A stretch of DNA of 64,000 nt from Erythroxylum novogranatense. Lineage: Eukaryota > Streptophyta > Magnoliopsida > Malpighiales > Erythroxylaceae. The notes below the pieces were generated by a model. It was not told where the DNA came from, made no database searches, and saw nothing but the letters and a program-made list of their open reading frames with translations. The stretch spans positions 8,184,001 through 8,248,000 of the forward strand of contig CM057224.1 in assembly GCA_029891385.1 (NCBI GenBank). Direction: 5' to 3'. Both the position numbers and the translations under genes were made by a program. Shown one piece after another: positions 46,631-57,881 of the stretch. Every line of letters starts with the position of its first letter. Positions within the stretch are counted from its first letter, which is position 1.

Positions 46631-48149
46631 ACATTAAACCCCTAAGTCCTAATTGTATAATCGTGCAGGCATTGGTGAGTCTTGATTAATGTTTGACACT
46701 CGAGAGGACGGAATAAGACAAAGACTTGTGAGTAGGCAAGGAAAACAAGCATTGTTAATAAGTTGGCATGCATTGGTACACATTGACAAAAATCTTTGAC
46801 AAGATTCAAGATTTAGATAAAGGATTAAAAGATGGCTTGATATGGAACTTGAGTTGAAGATTAGCTGGATCACATGCATACAGGAGACATATGAGAGCTT
46901 TAAGGGCTTAATGTGTGCTCAAATAGATGAAGAGCTCTAAGGGCTTAATGTGTGCTCAAATAGATGAATCATAACTAATAGACATGGCATGGGTAAGCAT
47001 TGGACTAGACCCATGTGTTATAAAAGGGTTTGGGCTTGGATGAGGGATAAAGATTAAGGATAGATCTTGGATGAAGTGATGAATTTGATCACAACAAATA
47101 TATATTAACTCTAAAAGATAAAGAATATATGAGAGGATTATCTAAACATAGTGGAGTTCTTGATAGATATGGATGTATCTTTCCTAACTAAATATAATAT
47201 CCTATCTTGTTAGTTGCGATGTAGCTAAATCCTATAAAATACAATCATATTTAGACAAGGTGTCATCCAATTAGTTAGTGAGATGTAATTTGATAATGAT
47301 AAAGGCGATCTAGTTAGTTCAGTTCAATTAGGATTCTAAATTGTGAAACTAGAGGTGTTTATAAATAGTTTATTTAAGTTTTGCTCTTAATAATAGAGAC
47401 AGAGGGTCATTGAGAGAGAGCACTCCTTTATATACTTTCTGGGAAGTAATAAAGGTTGATTTTGTCGTAGCTTATGTGTTTTTATTGTTGTCTATGATTA
47501 TTTAATACTTTCGTAGTATTTTTACTCGAGTGTAAGGGTTAAATGCTTTGAGTGTCGTAAGGCATTCGAAAATAAGGTTTATTGGTCAACAATCACGTAG
47601 GACATGGATTGTTTTGGAGAAAGGCAAGGAGAAAGTGTGTGAATCTTATCGATGAAATTCCATGAAACAAGTAAAATAGGATATTCATTGATGAAGGGTT
47701 GCACTTTCTTGTGAATGCCTAAAATCGAAGTTAGGTGAGGATGAATTCTGTAATCGTGAAGGATCAAGAAGAAGTAGGTGAAGACTTGACAAAAGAAGTC
47801 TACCTCAATAATTATACTATATTGGGCGTAATGGGCCTTGTGAAGAAGCGTTTAAATAAAAGTAAGGATAAACTCTATAGAGAGGGAAAGCGGTCTGTTA
47901 GAAATGTGGCAATAACTAAAGAGTCTTTGAGGGAACCACATCTAGAGGAGTGCCCATAAATTATGTAGAAAAGGGCACCGAGTTCTTCTAAGGGGATGGT
48001 TTGTTAGAACCTTAAGTTCTAATAGCAAAATCGTGCAAGCATTAGTGAGCCTTAACCAATGTTTGACACCTAGGATGATGAAATAAGGCAAAGACATGGG
48101 AGTAGACAAGAAAAATAGACATTGTCAATGAGTTGACATGTATTGGTAC
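46631..48149 (+). mobile_element. D: small non-autonomous LTR element (LTR, short interior, start of second LTR)
   Basis: The first LTR runs from about 46631 to 47591 and ends GGTCAACA. The interior is only about 410 bp (47592-48001), ending in a purine-rich CTAAGGGGATGGT. The second LTR starts TGTTAGAACC at 48002. The words ATCGTGCAGGCATTGGTGAG and ATCGTGCAAGCATTAGTGAG align the two LTR starts. There is no gag or pol, and no standard PBS. The second LTR is interrupted by S2 at 48150 and resumes at 52689-52768. Confidence 0.65.
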
Positions 48150-51100
48150 TGTTGGGACCCGATCCGGGAACCGGATCCCAACCGAAAACGAAGAACGAAG
48201 AAAACGAAAGTGAATGGAAACGAAAATTTCGCATCGAAATTTCGAATCGTAAACAAAGCGAAAGCTAGCGAAACGAAAAACAAAAGTACCGAAGCAAAAC
48301 GAAGCGAAGCGGAATCGATACTTAACAAACGGAGCAGACATCCGAGAACAATCAAGAACACAGAACCGCATTCGCGTTGGGAACCTAGACTATCCAAACT
48401 CGGTATAATTTTTTTTTCTTTCTCTTATTCATTCCCTTTCTCTTTACTCAATCACATTCAAACCATAAAATTTCCTTTTTGGAAATTTATCCTCATATAA
48501 CACTCAATTCATATAATTTGTCTTAATCACGCAAATCTGATCTTTACCAAACTAACTTCTTAATTCTTATTCTTATCTTAACCCGATTTTACCGAAAATC
48601 GGCAAGATAACTATTTGTATTTTGACAGCCCAAAATTTTTGCAAAGGCAAAATACACTTCTAATATCTCAACCCAACAACATTAAATCAACATCGGACCT
48701 CCGTCAAAACCAAACACCAATAAACGCACATCTAACCCTAACACTTCAAAAATCTCAATCCAACACAATACAATCATATACATTTATCGCCACGAGCAAA
48801 TCCATTCACATACATTTCAATTCATATATAACTCCATAATTTACTTACATATCATAAATTCAATTCATACTCATTTTCAAAGATAATCAGATACATTCTT
48901 TAAATTCGGACTAAATACACTTTCTTGGCTTTCTAACCATCCATAAAATCCAATCTGAACATCAAACTTTACACATAAATACTGAACAAGCACAAATTGG
49001 ACTGAGGTCATGCTCGTTTTCCATCCGATCTCGCTTAAAAACACGGAGATTGGGGATGAAAGGGGGTGAGCTCGGAAGCTCGTGGATAATATATTTATAA
49101 ATTGAAACATAAGCAAAACATTTCTCAAAACATTTGTTATTTTGCGAATCTTTCAACAAAAACTTATTTCTTCAACTTTCCACATTTTCAAATTCTTTAT
49201 TACTAATTTCCAAAAATTTCTCGATTTCAAAGCTCAATTTCTCATTCAAATTCTCAAATCATTCCAAATCATGCATACATGAATGCAACACATTTTCAAT
49301 GCATCACAAATATGAACAAAAGCAAAAAGCACATAACATTTCAAAATGGTTTGATGTTGGACCCCACACCCCACACGTAGGTGTTTGCGAGTTATATCAT
49401 GACGTGTGTTTCTTGGGTTATACCGCGACATCCAACACAAATCACAATAACACATTAAATGGTTTGGTTTGATCCATAACAGGACGTACTGCACATTTCC
49501 GCATAGCGGTCATGTGCAGCCGTGAAGGGAGTCCGTGATCGTAACTCCATTGCCTCTTACGGCAAATGGCGAAGGCTTAAACAAGTAGAGACAAAGTAAT
49601 CGACTCACAAAAGGACCTAACCAAACCCACATAGCACATAAACAAAACGAATTTCAGACGCTCAAGGCACTTTTCAAAATCTTAATTTTCTTTAAATTTT
49701 CATATCATATCATCATAATGTGTCATAAATGACACAAACATATATCCACGTGAATTCATATAACAAATCAAATGCAATTCACTTAAATCACATATTCATT
49801 AAATTCATCACAATATATGCACTAATTCTTTAAATCATTTAAATCATAAATCAAATAATTTGAAAACCATGAATTTCATAATTCTTGCATTTTCTAAAAC
49901 TCATTTTAACCCTTCAAATCATAATTTCAAACATTTACATCCTTTTCAAACATTTTTATCAACAATAATTTATCAAAAATCAAATTTTGTTTTCTTTAAT
50001 TTTCAAAATTCACATATAGCTTATAAATCAAAATATAAATATACTACCCACCTCATATCCATGCTAACAACTTGCTTTCAGGCCTCAATTGCTCCAAAGT
50101 CTCCTTCTTTCTTCCAATTTAACATTCCCTAAAGCAATTTCATCAAAATTCAATCTCATAAATAACTTAATCCTTTAATTTGATGCATAAGTCATCAATT
50201 CATACTAATTCCAAGATATGTACATCATTAATTTCTAAAATCTCCAAATTCTAAATTGAACCTAAACCAATTCAATCAAATTCAATATCATAATTAACTT
50301 AATTTCTTAAATTGAGCTTAGAAAACATCAATTCCTAACATATTCAAGCTATTTCAATCTCCAATTTTGAAAATCCCCAATTTTTAAAATTGGCCTAAAC
50401 CAATTTACACAAATTCAATACCATAAATCACAATTTCTTCAAAATTGATTTCATATTTCACCAATTCCTACTATTATTGATGATTCTATACTATTAATTC
50501 ACAAAATCCCCCAAATTTCAAATTAAGCCTAAACCCCCAATTTACAATTTTTCAAATTAAACTTCACCTAAAGCATAAAAATCAAAATTGACTTAGGATA
50601 TCTTAAATTCATCATTAATCCAAGCTATCTAAAGCATCAATTTCAAAATTCCCCAATTTTCAATTTTGGGCATAATCCTCAATTCAAAATTTTCCAAAAT
50701 TAAACACAATCATAGCCTAATCTTTTCAATTAATCATAGATAAACTAAATCCATAACCATTCCAAGCCATCTAACACCATAAACTCATAAAAATTCAAAA
50801 CTCAACTTTCTCTCACTTACCATTTTTCCACCATTTTCGTTATTTTTGAGCTTCAATGGACAACTTCCATCTTCTTCCTCCTCTTTGCTCTTAAAACCAA
50901 CGAAAATCACTTATAAAACCCAAGAAAAACCAACCTTCATGCTTGCTCCACCATGGCCGAAGCTTCCTTCTTCTTCTCCTTCTTCTCCACGTTTCTTCTC
51001 TCTTCTTTTCTCTCTTATTTTCTCTCTTATTTTTTTCTGTATAAATCGTGAATTCCAGATGCTTAATACGACAGCTATGGGCTGTGTTTCATGCCAGGTC

Positions 51101-52688
51101 ATTAAAATGGAGGGAAAAGACCATAATGCCCCTCATTTAAGTTAACCTCCAACATTTACCTGATAGCTTGTGATCTGATTTAGGGCAACTAAACGAAATA
51201 ATTTGGACAAACTGTCTTCTTAAAAATTGTTCCTCTAGATCATACGAATCCAACGCCACTGACCGCGCTCAATTCGGATCTAAAACGAAGAAGTTATAGC
51301 TGAAATACTATCGGACCTTCACAAAATCCGAGACTGAACATTAACATAACTTCAGTCCAGAAATTTACAATCTTAAGGATGAAATTAAATTTCGATCCCT
51401 TCACAAGAGTTGTAGCCCTATATCTTAATTTTATTTTTCCTCAAGAATCAACTCAATCGGAGTTTTACAGCTCCCGAAAATCGCAAAATACTGAATCATG
51501 TTCAGAAAATTATCCAACTTATAACCTATAACCAAATCTCTCACTTAGGTTCAATCAATCTCTTTCCATTTAATCTCCTAAAAATCATAATTCTTCATGA
51601 AAATGAAATTAATCGTCTTAGGAATCCAACACTTCGAGAATCAAATCAATCGGATGTCGGACGAAGGAATTATAAGCAAAAGATTACAAAAGGGATCGGA
51701 TTAAAAACAAAGTATCGGAACTTCAAAACCGAACTTTTCAAAAATCATATCTCTCGATCCCGAACTCAGAATTTGACAAATTTGGTGTCAATAAAAAGAT
51801 CAAAGGAATATCTACAACTTCCCTGAAGTACTCAAAATCAAATTAGGTCTCGAAAGAGGTCAAAACCTTAATAAAAGATTCTGTCCAAAACAGTTTTTCC
51901 TAAACGACTTCCAATTTTAATCGCTCATAACTCCTAGCCTCGATATCGAAAAATTGCAAACTCTATATCAATGGAAAGATAAAAACATCATCTAAAACTT
52001 TCATGAAGACCACTTACTCTAATCCAAACTAAATCCATACAACGAGTGGCCTCGAAGCATAGAACACACAAATCTATACTTAATAGCATTTTCAAAACAA
52101 AGTATATATTCAGAAATTCAGATCTCTCAATCCCGACATCGAAAAATAGCAAACTTTATTTCACAAAAAGCTCTTGACAGAGGCTACAATTTTCATGTTG
52201 ATCATTTCCTCGAATTTTACCTAAATAAAAAAGTCAACTTTTTCCTCAAAAAGTCAAACTTCAAGCGAACTTTGACTGATCATAACTCTCACTTCCGATA
52301 TCGAAAAATATCAAACTTTATGGCTACAGAAAGCTCTTGACATAAACTACAAGTTTCCAGAAGACAATTTTCTCAAATTTTGCCTCAAACAAAAAGTTAA
52401 CTCTCAAGTCAAACTTTCTATCTCTAAAAGTCAACTGTCTTAATTTTTCACATTCTCTCATTTTTCTCTTTATTTCTTGATTTTCTACTAACTTTTCAAT
52501 CAATTCATTCGCTTAAACTTTCATAACCCATACAAATCTCCACAATTATCAAATACATTGAAAACTCATAATTCTTTTCTCAAAATTTCCTTAAAGCATA
52601 ATTTCATCTATAACATAATACTTAAACAAAACACTCATTCAATTTCATTTACTATTTCTAAATTCCAATTAAAGATCGGGGTCCAACA
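48150..52688 (-). mobile_element. S2: long solo LTR (4.5 kb)
   Basis: Flanked by the perfect TSD GGTAC (48145-48149 and 52689-52693). In element orientation it runs TGTTGGACCCCGATC to GATCGGGTCCCAACA. No internal domain was found in 4539 bp. On the minus strand it has a donor-like GAG/GTGGGTAG at 50051 and GAGCTTCCGAGCTCACCCC before an acceptor-like TTTTTAAG ending at 49034. Polypyrimidine sequence at 50970-51040 and diverged tandem modules at 51240-52400 are also present. Confidence 0.85.
51240..52420 (-). repeat. Diverged tandem modules in S2
   Basis: Each module carries, on the minus strand, GAAAGTT.TAGAT-like sequence followed by CTTTC, AGTTTG and a GATATCG-AGTTATGA-like end (for example around 51925-52010, 52130-52210 and 52280-52360). 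The order of words matches the 220-bp units of B. Confidence 0.6.
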
Positions 52689-52768
52689 GGTACACATTAA
52701 TGGAAATCTTAGATAAGATATAAGATTCGGATGTAAGATAAAAAATAGCTTGAGATGGACATTAAGTG
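52689..52768 (+). mobile_element. D second LTR, continued
   Basis: GGTACACATT followed by AAAATAGCTTGAGATGGA matches the first LTR (46772-46855) until 52768, where similarity stops at TGTTGGACC. Confidence 0.6.
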
Positions 52769-54291
52769 TTGGACCTTGATTTCATAGCCCAACATCGGAG
52801 CCACAAGATGTGAGCTTAATCTAATGAAAATTTCTTAACCATTCTCGGTTCATCTTCATTCTCTGATATCATAAGTGTCGGGCCCTATTTCTGAATTATT
52901 CTTCTATTGGAGCAAATATTCTGTGCTCAACTTCCATCTAGAAATTTAAAGTCCTAGAGACTGAATTGAAATTCAATTCTTTTAGATAATTTGTAGCTCT
53001 ATGACTCTAGTTTATTTAAAAATAAGAATAATCTCATTTGGAGCTCTACAGATCAAGATACCATCAAAATACCAAAAAATATTAAGTAAAACATCCGATT
53101 CATACTCTTCCAACCCATCCCCTTACTTTGATTCAATCAATCCTTTTTAAATCAAAATCAAAAGCTATAAACTTTCATGGAGAGGTAGAAAGAAACGTGT
53201 TAGGAATCTATTGGTCTAAGAATCACTTCATTTAGAGGTCGGATAATATAGTTATGGCCGAAAGAATCAAACAAATTTTTATCCTCAATCATATTGAACC
53301 TGTTTTGGTACAATTAGCATAACTTCCTCTATAGATGTCTAATTAAGATCATTCTTAGACAGTTCTACAACTTTCATGAAGACATCAAAGTGATATTTTG
53401 TCATCAAAAGGATCAGAATTGGACCAGACGATAGGCTAGATGATTCAATCTATAGTGGATAAGAAGGAAGATTTCAGTCTAAGACCTATTTTGGAGCAGT
53501 TAGCATAACTTTTTCTAGAGATATCGAATCAAGGTCATTCTTAGACGGTTTGAAAAAGGACTTCTAAATCTACATCTTTCATGAAAGTCTTGAAGATAAA
53601 TTTTGTCATCTAGAGTGTCGGGCCCCGACCCGGAGACCGGACCCCAACTGTTGGATCCCGTTACCCAACCTGCATATAACTTCTATAGATGTTGGATCCG
53701 AGACCCAACTGTCCCGGGAGGTGGTCCCTGGTGGAGCTCATTCCCGAGACACTTGCCTTGCTAAGACCCTAACTTGACACACTCTATTTGACTCACTTTG
53801 GTGGTGAGCATACACTGACTAAGGCCTGGACCCTGACTGCTCTCGACAATCCCCAAAATAACACTCTTATCTATGGATCTCGAGAACAAAGTCGACTTGT
53901 CGATAAACAAGTCGACTTATCGAGACAAACAACTCGACTTATAACCAACAAGTCGACTTATCGAGACAAACAACTCGACTTATAACCTACAAGTCGACTT
54001 ATCGAGACAAACAAGTCGACTTATCTAACTGACAAGTCGACTTATTATTCAAAAGCTTCACAAGTCGACTTATGCGTCCAATAACTCGACTTATATCTAT
54101 TCTGAACTCAAAACCTAACCCTCTACACTCTCTCTTGGCTTATTTCAAACACCATAAACACTTCTAAACCTCTCAACTCATCCACTCCACTCTCAACATG
54201 CTTTAATCTCACTTAAACTTACATCATTCATCTACTCACATGAATTCCAAAGCAATTTCATACAACTTTGGAAACTATGCTTAAACATGAT
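52769..54291 (-). mobile_element. F: degenerate LTR sequence related to S2
   Basis: Starts TGTTGGACCTTGA. It contains modules like those in S2 (52900-53600, with CATGAA and ACTTTC words) and a second LTR-end-like junction near 53618 (TCGGGCCCCGACCCGG). It is interrupted by element C at 54292 and probably continues past 63756. Its own ends are not resolved in the window. Confidence 0.5.
53889..54095. repeat. AAGTCGACTTAT minisatellite
   Basis: About ten copies of (A)A(G/C)TCGACTTAT spaced 20-23 bp, arranged as roughly 42-bp dimers alternating GTCGAC and CTCGAC. AAGTCGACTT is a perfect 10-bp palindrome. Confidence 0.9.
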
Positions 54292-57200
54292 TGTAACATC
54301 TCGTTATCTGAGTGACGGGTAGATTGGTAATTTGGATCGGGTTAGGATTTGGTACAGGCAAAGTGTTGCATTGCACATGCATTACAGTTTTGATAGTCAT
54401 TGATAAATGATTATTGACTGCATAAGTATATATATATGTACATACATATATGACAATTTCCGACTTGATTATGAAATTGGAAATTGGTTATAATTGGTCC
54501 GATGAGAATTGGCTTAATTGTGTAATTGGGAATTTATCAAAATTGTACATATGAGAATTGGTTTGTGAAAATTGGATATTTAGTAAGTGTATAATTGGGT
54601 TTTGAAAATGAAATTGGAATGAAATGGATTATAGAGAAAGGGAAATTGGAAATTGAGTATAGGAATGAGCATTTCCTAATTTTGTGAATTTATGAGAATT
54701 TTTTCAGAATTTTTAGAGTTTTGGATCCGGACCGGAAAATTTGGCTAAGGGACTGATTAATGTGATTCCGGGTCCGAGATTGATTGACAAATAATATGAA
54801 ATAAATTGAATTATGATTTTGGGAATTTTGGTTATGAGTAGCGTGAAATTGGGAGTAAAATAGAATAAGAATCGGACGTGTTAGACCCTAAGAATTGGAC
54901 ATGAAGTGGAGGATCTCATATATATATATGTATAAGCTTAAGGTAAGCTTATTTCTTCATTTCTCTTCGCCTTCGTCGACGGTCGTGGGTGTGAGAAATC
55001 GTGGATTTGGAGTTGTTTGACGGATTTTCGACGGATTGATAACTTAATCAAGTAAGTTCATATGTGTTTATGTTGTTTGATCATAGATTTGAGTAAGAAA
55101 TTGTTTAGAAAGTTGGAAAATGTCGATGATAGGGTTTCGTGGGTTTTGATTTGGGTTTTTGATGGAAAATGATTTAAATGATGATCTGAGGTTAGAAATG
55201 AGTAGTATGTAGTGAATTAAGTTGATTGGAAGCGTTTTAGACCAAAAGAAACGGATTTGATAAGTCGAAAATCTGGAAAATCTGGGTTTTCTAGGCGTGT
55301 TAAATCGTTGCCTTGCCATGGCGCATGAAGAACACTTGTGGCGCGAAGCAGATCGCCAAAGACGCCGCGACGTGCGTGGAAGGCGCCATGGCGAGGAAAA
55401 AAAGGAGCGTCGCGACGACGCTGAGCGTCGCGATGACGAAGCGACACGTGATTCGCCACGGCAAGACGCGCGATGCGCCGCGGCGAACGCGGCGAAAATG
55501 GAAGCTCGCCGCGGCGAGGGATGCTTTTCGAAAATGAATTTGAGGTTTTGAGGAAATTAATGATTCAATTGAATATGTATTGATTTCAAATTAGAGATTA
55601 TGAAATTGGGAATTCGAATTTCAATTTCGAGAGATTTGAGTTTCGGAAATTTATGAATAGCAAAGGAATAGTGAATTAAATTCTGATTTGTTGATAATCC
55701 CTATGAATTGAATTTTTTTTTAGAATAGAAAATTGCAATTCAGAAGAAATGATTAAAGGATTATAAGGTGATTGTTACAAGTAATGGGTTTAAGGTTGAT
55801 TTCAAATAATTGGTTTCCTAGAAATTAATTGGAATTTGGAGACTACGAATATTGAACTGGTAAGAATGGAAATTCGGAATTTGAATCAGATGATTATCGG
55901 GATCGAATGACAAATGATTAGTGAATATGATTTTAATTGAAATGTGATTATAGACTATGGAAATTGGTAAATTGGTTTATTATAATTGAAAGTGTTATGG
56001 ATTAGTAAGAGAGTGATCAAATTGAGGAATTGAGAATTGGATTGGGAATGTCATAACATGTATAGTATTTATCGTATTTGTTAAATATGTATTATTGAAT
56101 TGATATTGGCCAAAATGGTAATGTGAATTATTTGAATTGACATAGAGGTTCGATGGATCGACACTCCACAGACGATATTGGGACTTGTGTTGTAGTTTCG
56201 GAAGTGCAGGTGAGTAACCTAGTTGGTTTCTCAACCTTATGTGTTTATTAATTATATGCATTGATTGCCATGAGGAAGCAAGGATGGATATATGTGATTG
56301 AGTTATTTGATTGATTTCGAACCATGGGTATTCGAAATATTGGATTGTGATATTGAAGTGCAAATGTGAATAAGTATATGTAAATGCATGAGTAAATTGG
56401 ATTGTAAATGTGTTAATGAAATGAAATGTAAAAGCATAGGAATGAAATATCGGACTAAAAGTCCGAGGACATTGGGAAATGATCGGAAATAGTAATTAAT
56501 TGAAAATGGAAATAGAAATGCAATAATTGGAAATTGGAAAGTGACATGTGCATTCATGCATAGTAAATGATCGATAATAGTAGTTGTGACCGGTGGTACT
56601 AACGTATGCAGAGCCACTGAGCTCAATGCATCGTGCAAATCCATTGGGCTTTCAGGCACATCATGCCCAATGTATATGATAGAGCTTTAAGCTCAACGAC
56701 AGACCTCGTGTCCAACGATCGACAGAGCCTCGGGCTCACCGCAGGCATATCAAGCCCAACGATTTTGAGCCACCGCTCAACGTAAATGATCGGACGATTT
56801 ACGGTCACAACAACGAAACGAAAATTGAAAGTGTCTCATGGGCATTGCATATGTATATGGTGATGAAAATGTAAATTGACCGTGAATGACCGTGAAATGT
56901 GAATAAGGAAATTGCATGTGATTTTTTGTAAGTGCTACTTGTGTGTTATGTGTATTTGATTGTGAATGCATGAGTTGGGTGAACCATCGATGATGGTTTC
57001 TCACCGAGTTCGCAAACTCACCCAACATTGCATCTATTTTTCAGAAGTAAAGAGTACCCGTTAGATACACGGGAGTATGTCTACCGCTAGCAAAGGCGTA
57101 GTATCGGTCGGGATCGGTGTCGTCACATCTGCATTAGAGTAGTGAATTGTTTGATGGGCCCTTTTGATTGATTTGTACTTGTATGGTGTAACCGAAATTG

Positions 57201-57411
57201 GTTTATAATTGAAATTGTTTTGTAATTGCAAATGTTTTGTTATAATTGGGCCAAATCATTATTGTTTTATGACTCAACTTTTTGTAAGAAAAGAAAAATG
57301 TCATATCGAGTTTTAAAAAGTAGTGATCGTTTAAGACGCCACTATCGCGAGTCACGGCTCGGATATCACCGTCGATATCGGGTTCGGGTCTCGTCGGGTG
57401 TGGGTGCTACA
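54292..57411 (+). repeat. C 5' LTR
   Basis: TGTAACATCTCG to GGTGCTACA. Donor-like CAG/GTGAGTAACC at 56210. The AACCATCGATGATGGTT hairpin and GAGTTCGCAAACTCACCC come before TTTTTCAG at 57043 (834 nt). CpG block at 55305-55540. Confidence 0.95.
55305..55540 (+). other. CpG-dense palindrome block, C 5' LTR
   Basis: Contains GCCATGGCGC, GCGTCGCGACGACGC, GAGCGTCGCGATGACG, GCGCCGCGGCGAAC and CTCGCCGCGGCGAG. It yields Arg/Ala-rich frames on + and - that I treat as artefacts of composition. Confidence 0.75.
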
Positions 57412-57415
57412 TTTG

Positions 57416-57428
57416 TGGTATCGAGCCC
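57416..57428 (+). other. C primer binding site with CAGAG to CGAG change
   Basis: TGGTATCGAGCCC against canonical TGGTATCAGAGCC. The missing A of CAG is the same kind of change seen elsewhere in the window. Confidence 0.8.
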
Positions 57429-57831
57429 AAGTACAATCTTACATGGGAATTACGAGAAAATGTGTCAAAGTGCATGCATATAAGTTATGTCTCGGCAGAT
57501 AGTGATGACTGATCCCCGGTCTAGCATATGAGTCTCATACATGAGTCTGTACTAGTGATTTAAGTGGTTAGAAATAGTGAGGAAAAGATGATATGGGAAA
57601 ATGTGATAAATAAAAATTGTAGAAATCAAAGAAAAAGAACAAGTATACGGTGCGATATGATGATTGGAGATTTAGTGTATTGGTATTGATAGGCGTATTA
57701 TGAAATACGACATTAGAGTGATATTGGAAAAATCTGTGAATGGGAAGTAGATGTGAATTGTATATGTGTAGTTGTGAAGTGATAGAAGAAATATAGAGAT
57801 ATGTGAAAGATGGCAAATAAAATGTTTTATG

Positions 57832-57881
57832 ATCAGAGTGGCGCAGCGGAAGCGTGGTGGGCCCATAACCCACAGGTCCCA
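57832..57881 (+). pseudogene. 5' two-thirds of initiator tRNA-Met embedded in element C
   Basis: 50 nt match plant initiator tRNA-Met from its first base (ATCAGAGTGGCGCAGCGG) through the D arm, the CAT anticodon arm (GGTGGGCCCATAACCCACAG) and into the variable region (GTCCCA). After that the T arm and acceptor 3' strand are missing: the following AAAGCCTCATGATCG does not fold as a T arm, and no CTCTGAT is found nearby. It is therefore not a working tRNA gene. It sits about 415 nt after the PBS that the same tRNA primes. Confidence 0.9.

Noticed and set aside
53889..54095. CRISPR-like array
   Set aside because: Repeats of about 12 bp, with spacers that are themselves repeated, in a plant LTR. 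This is a minisatellite.
55297..55551. Arg/Ala-rich frames in CpG blocks (also 10155-10395 and 44569-44790)
   Set aside because: Composition effect of GCG/CGA repeats. Frames are open on both strands and differ between LTR copies.
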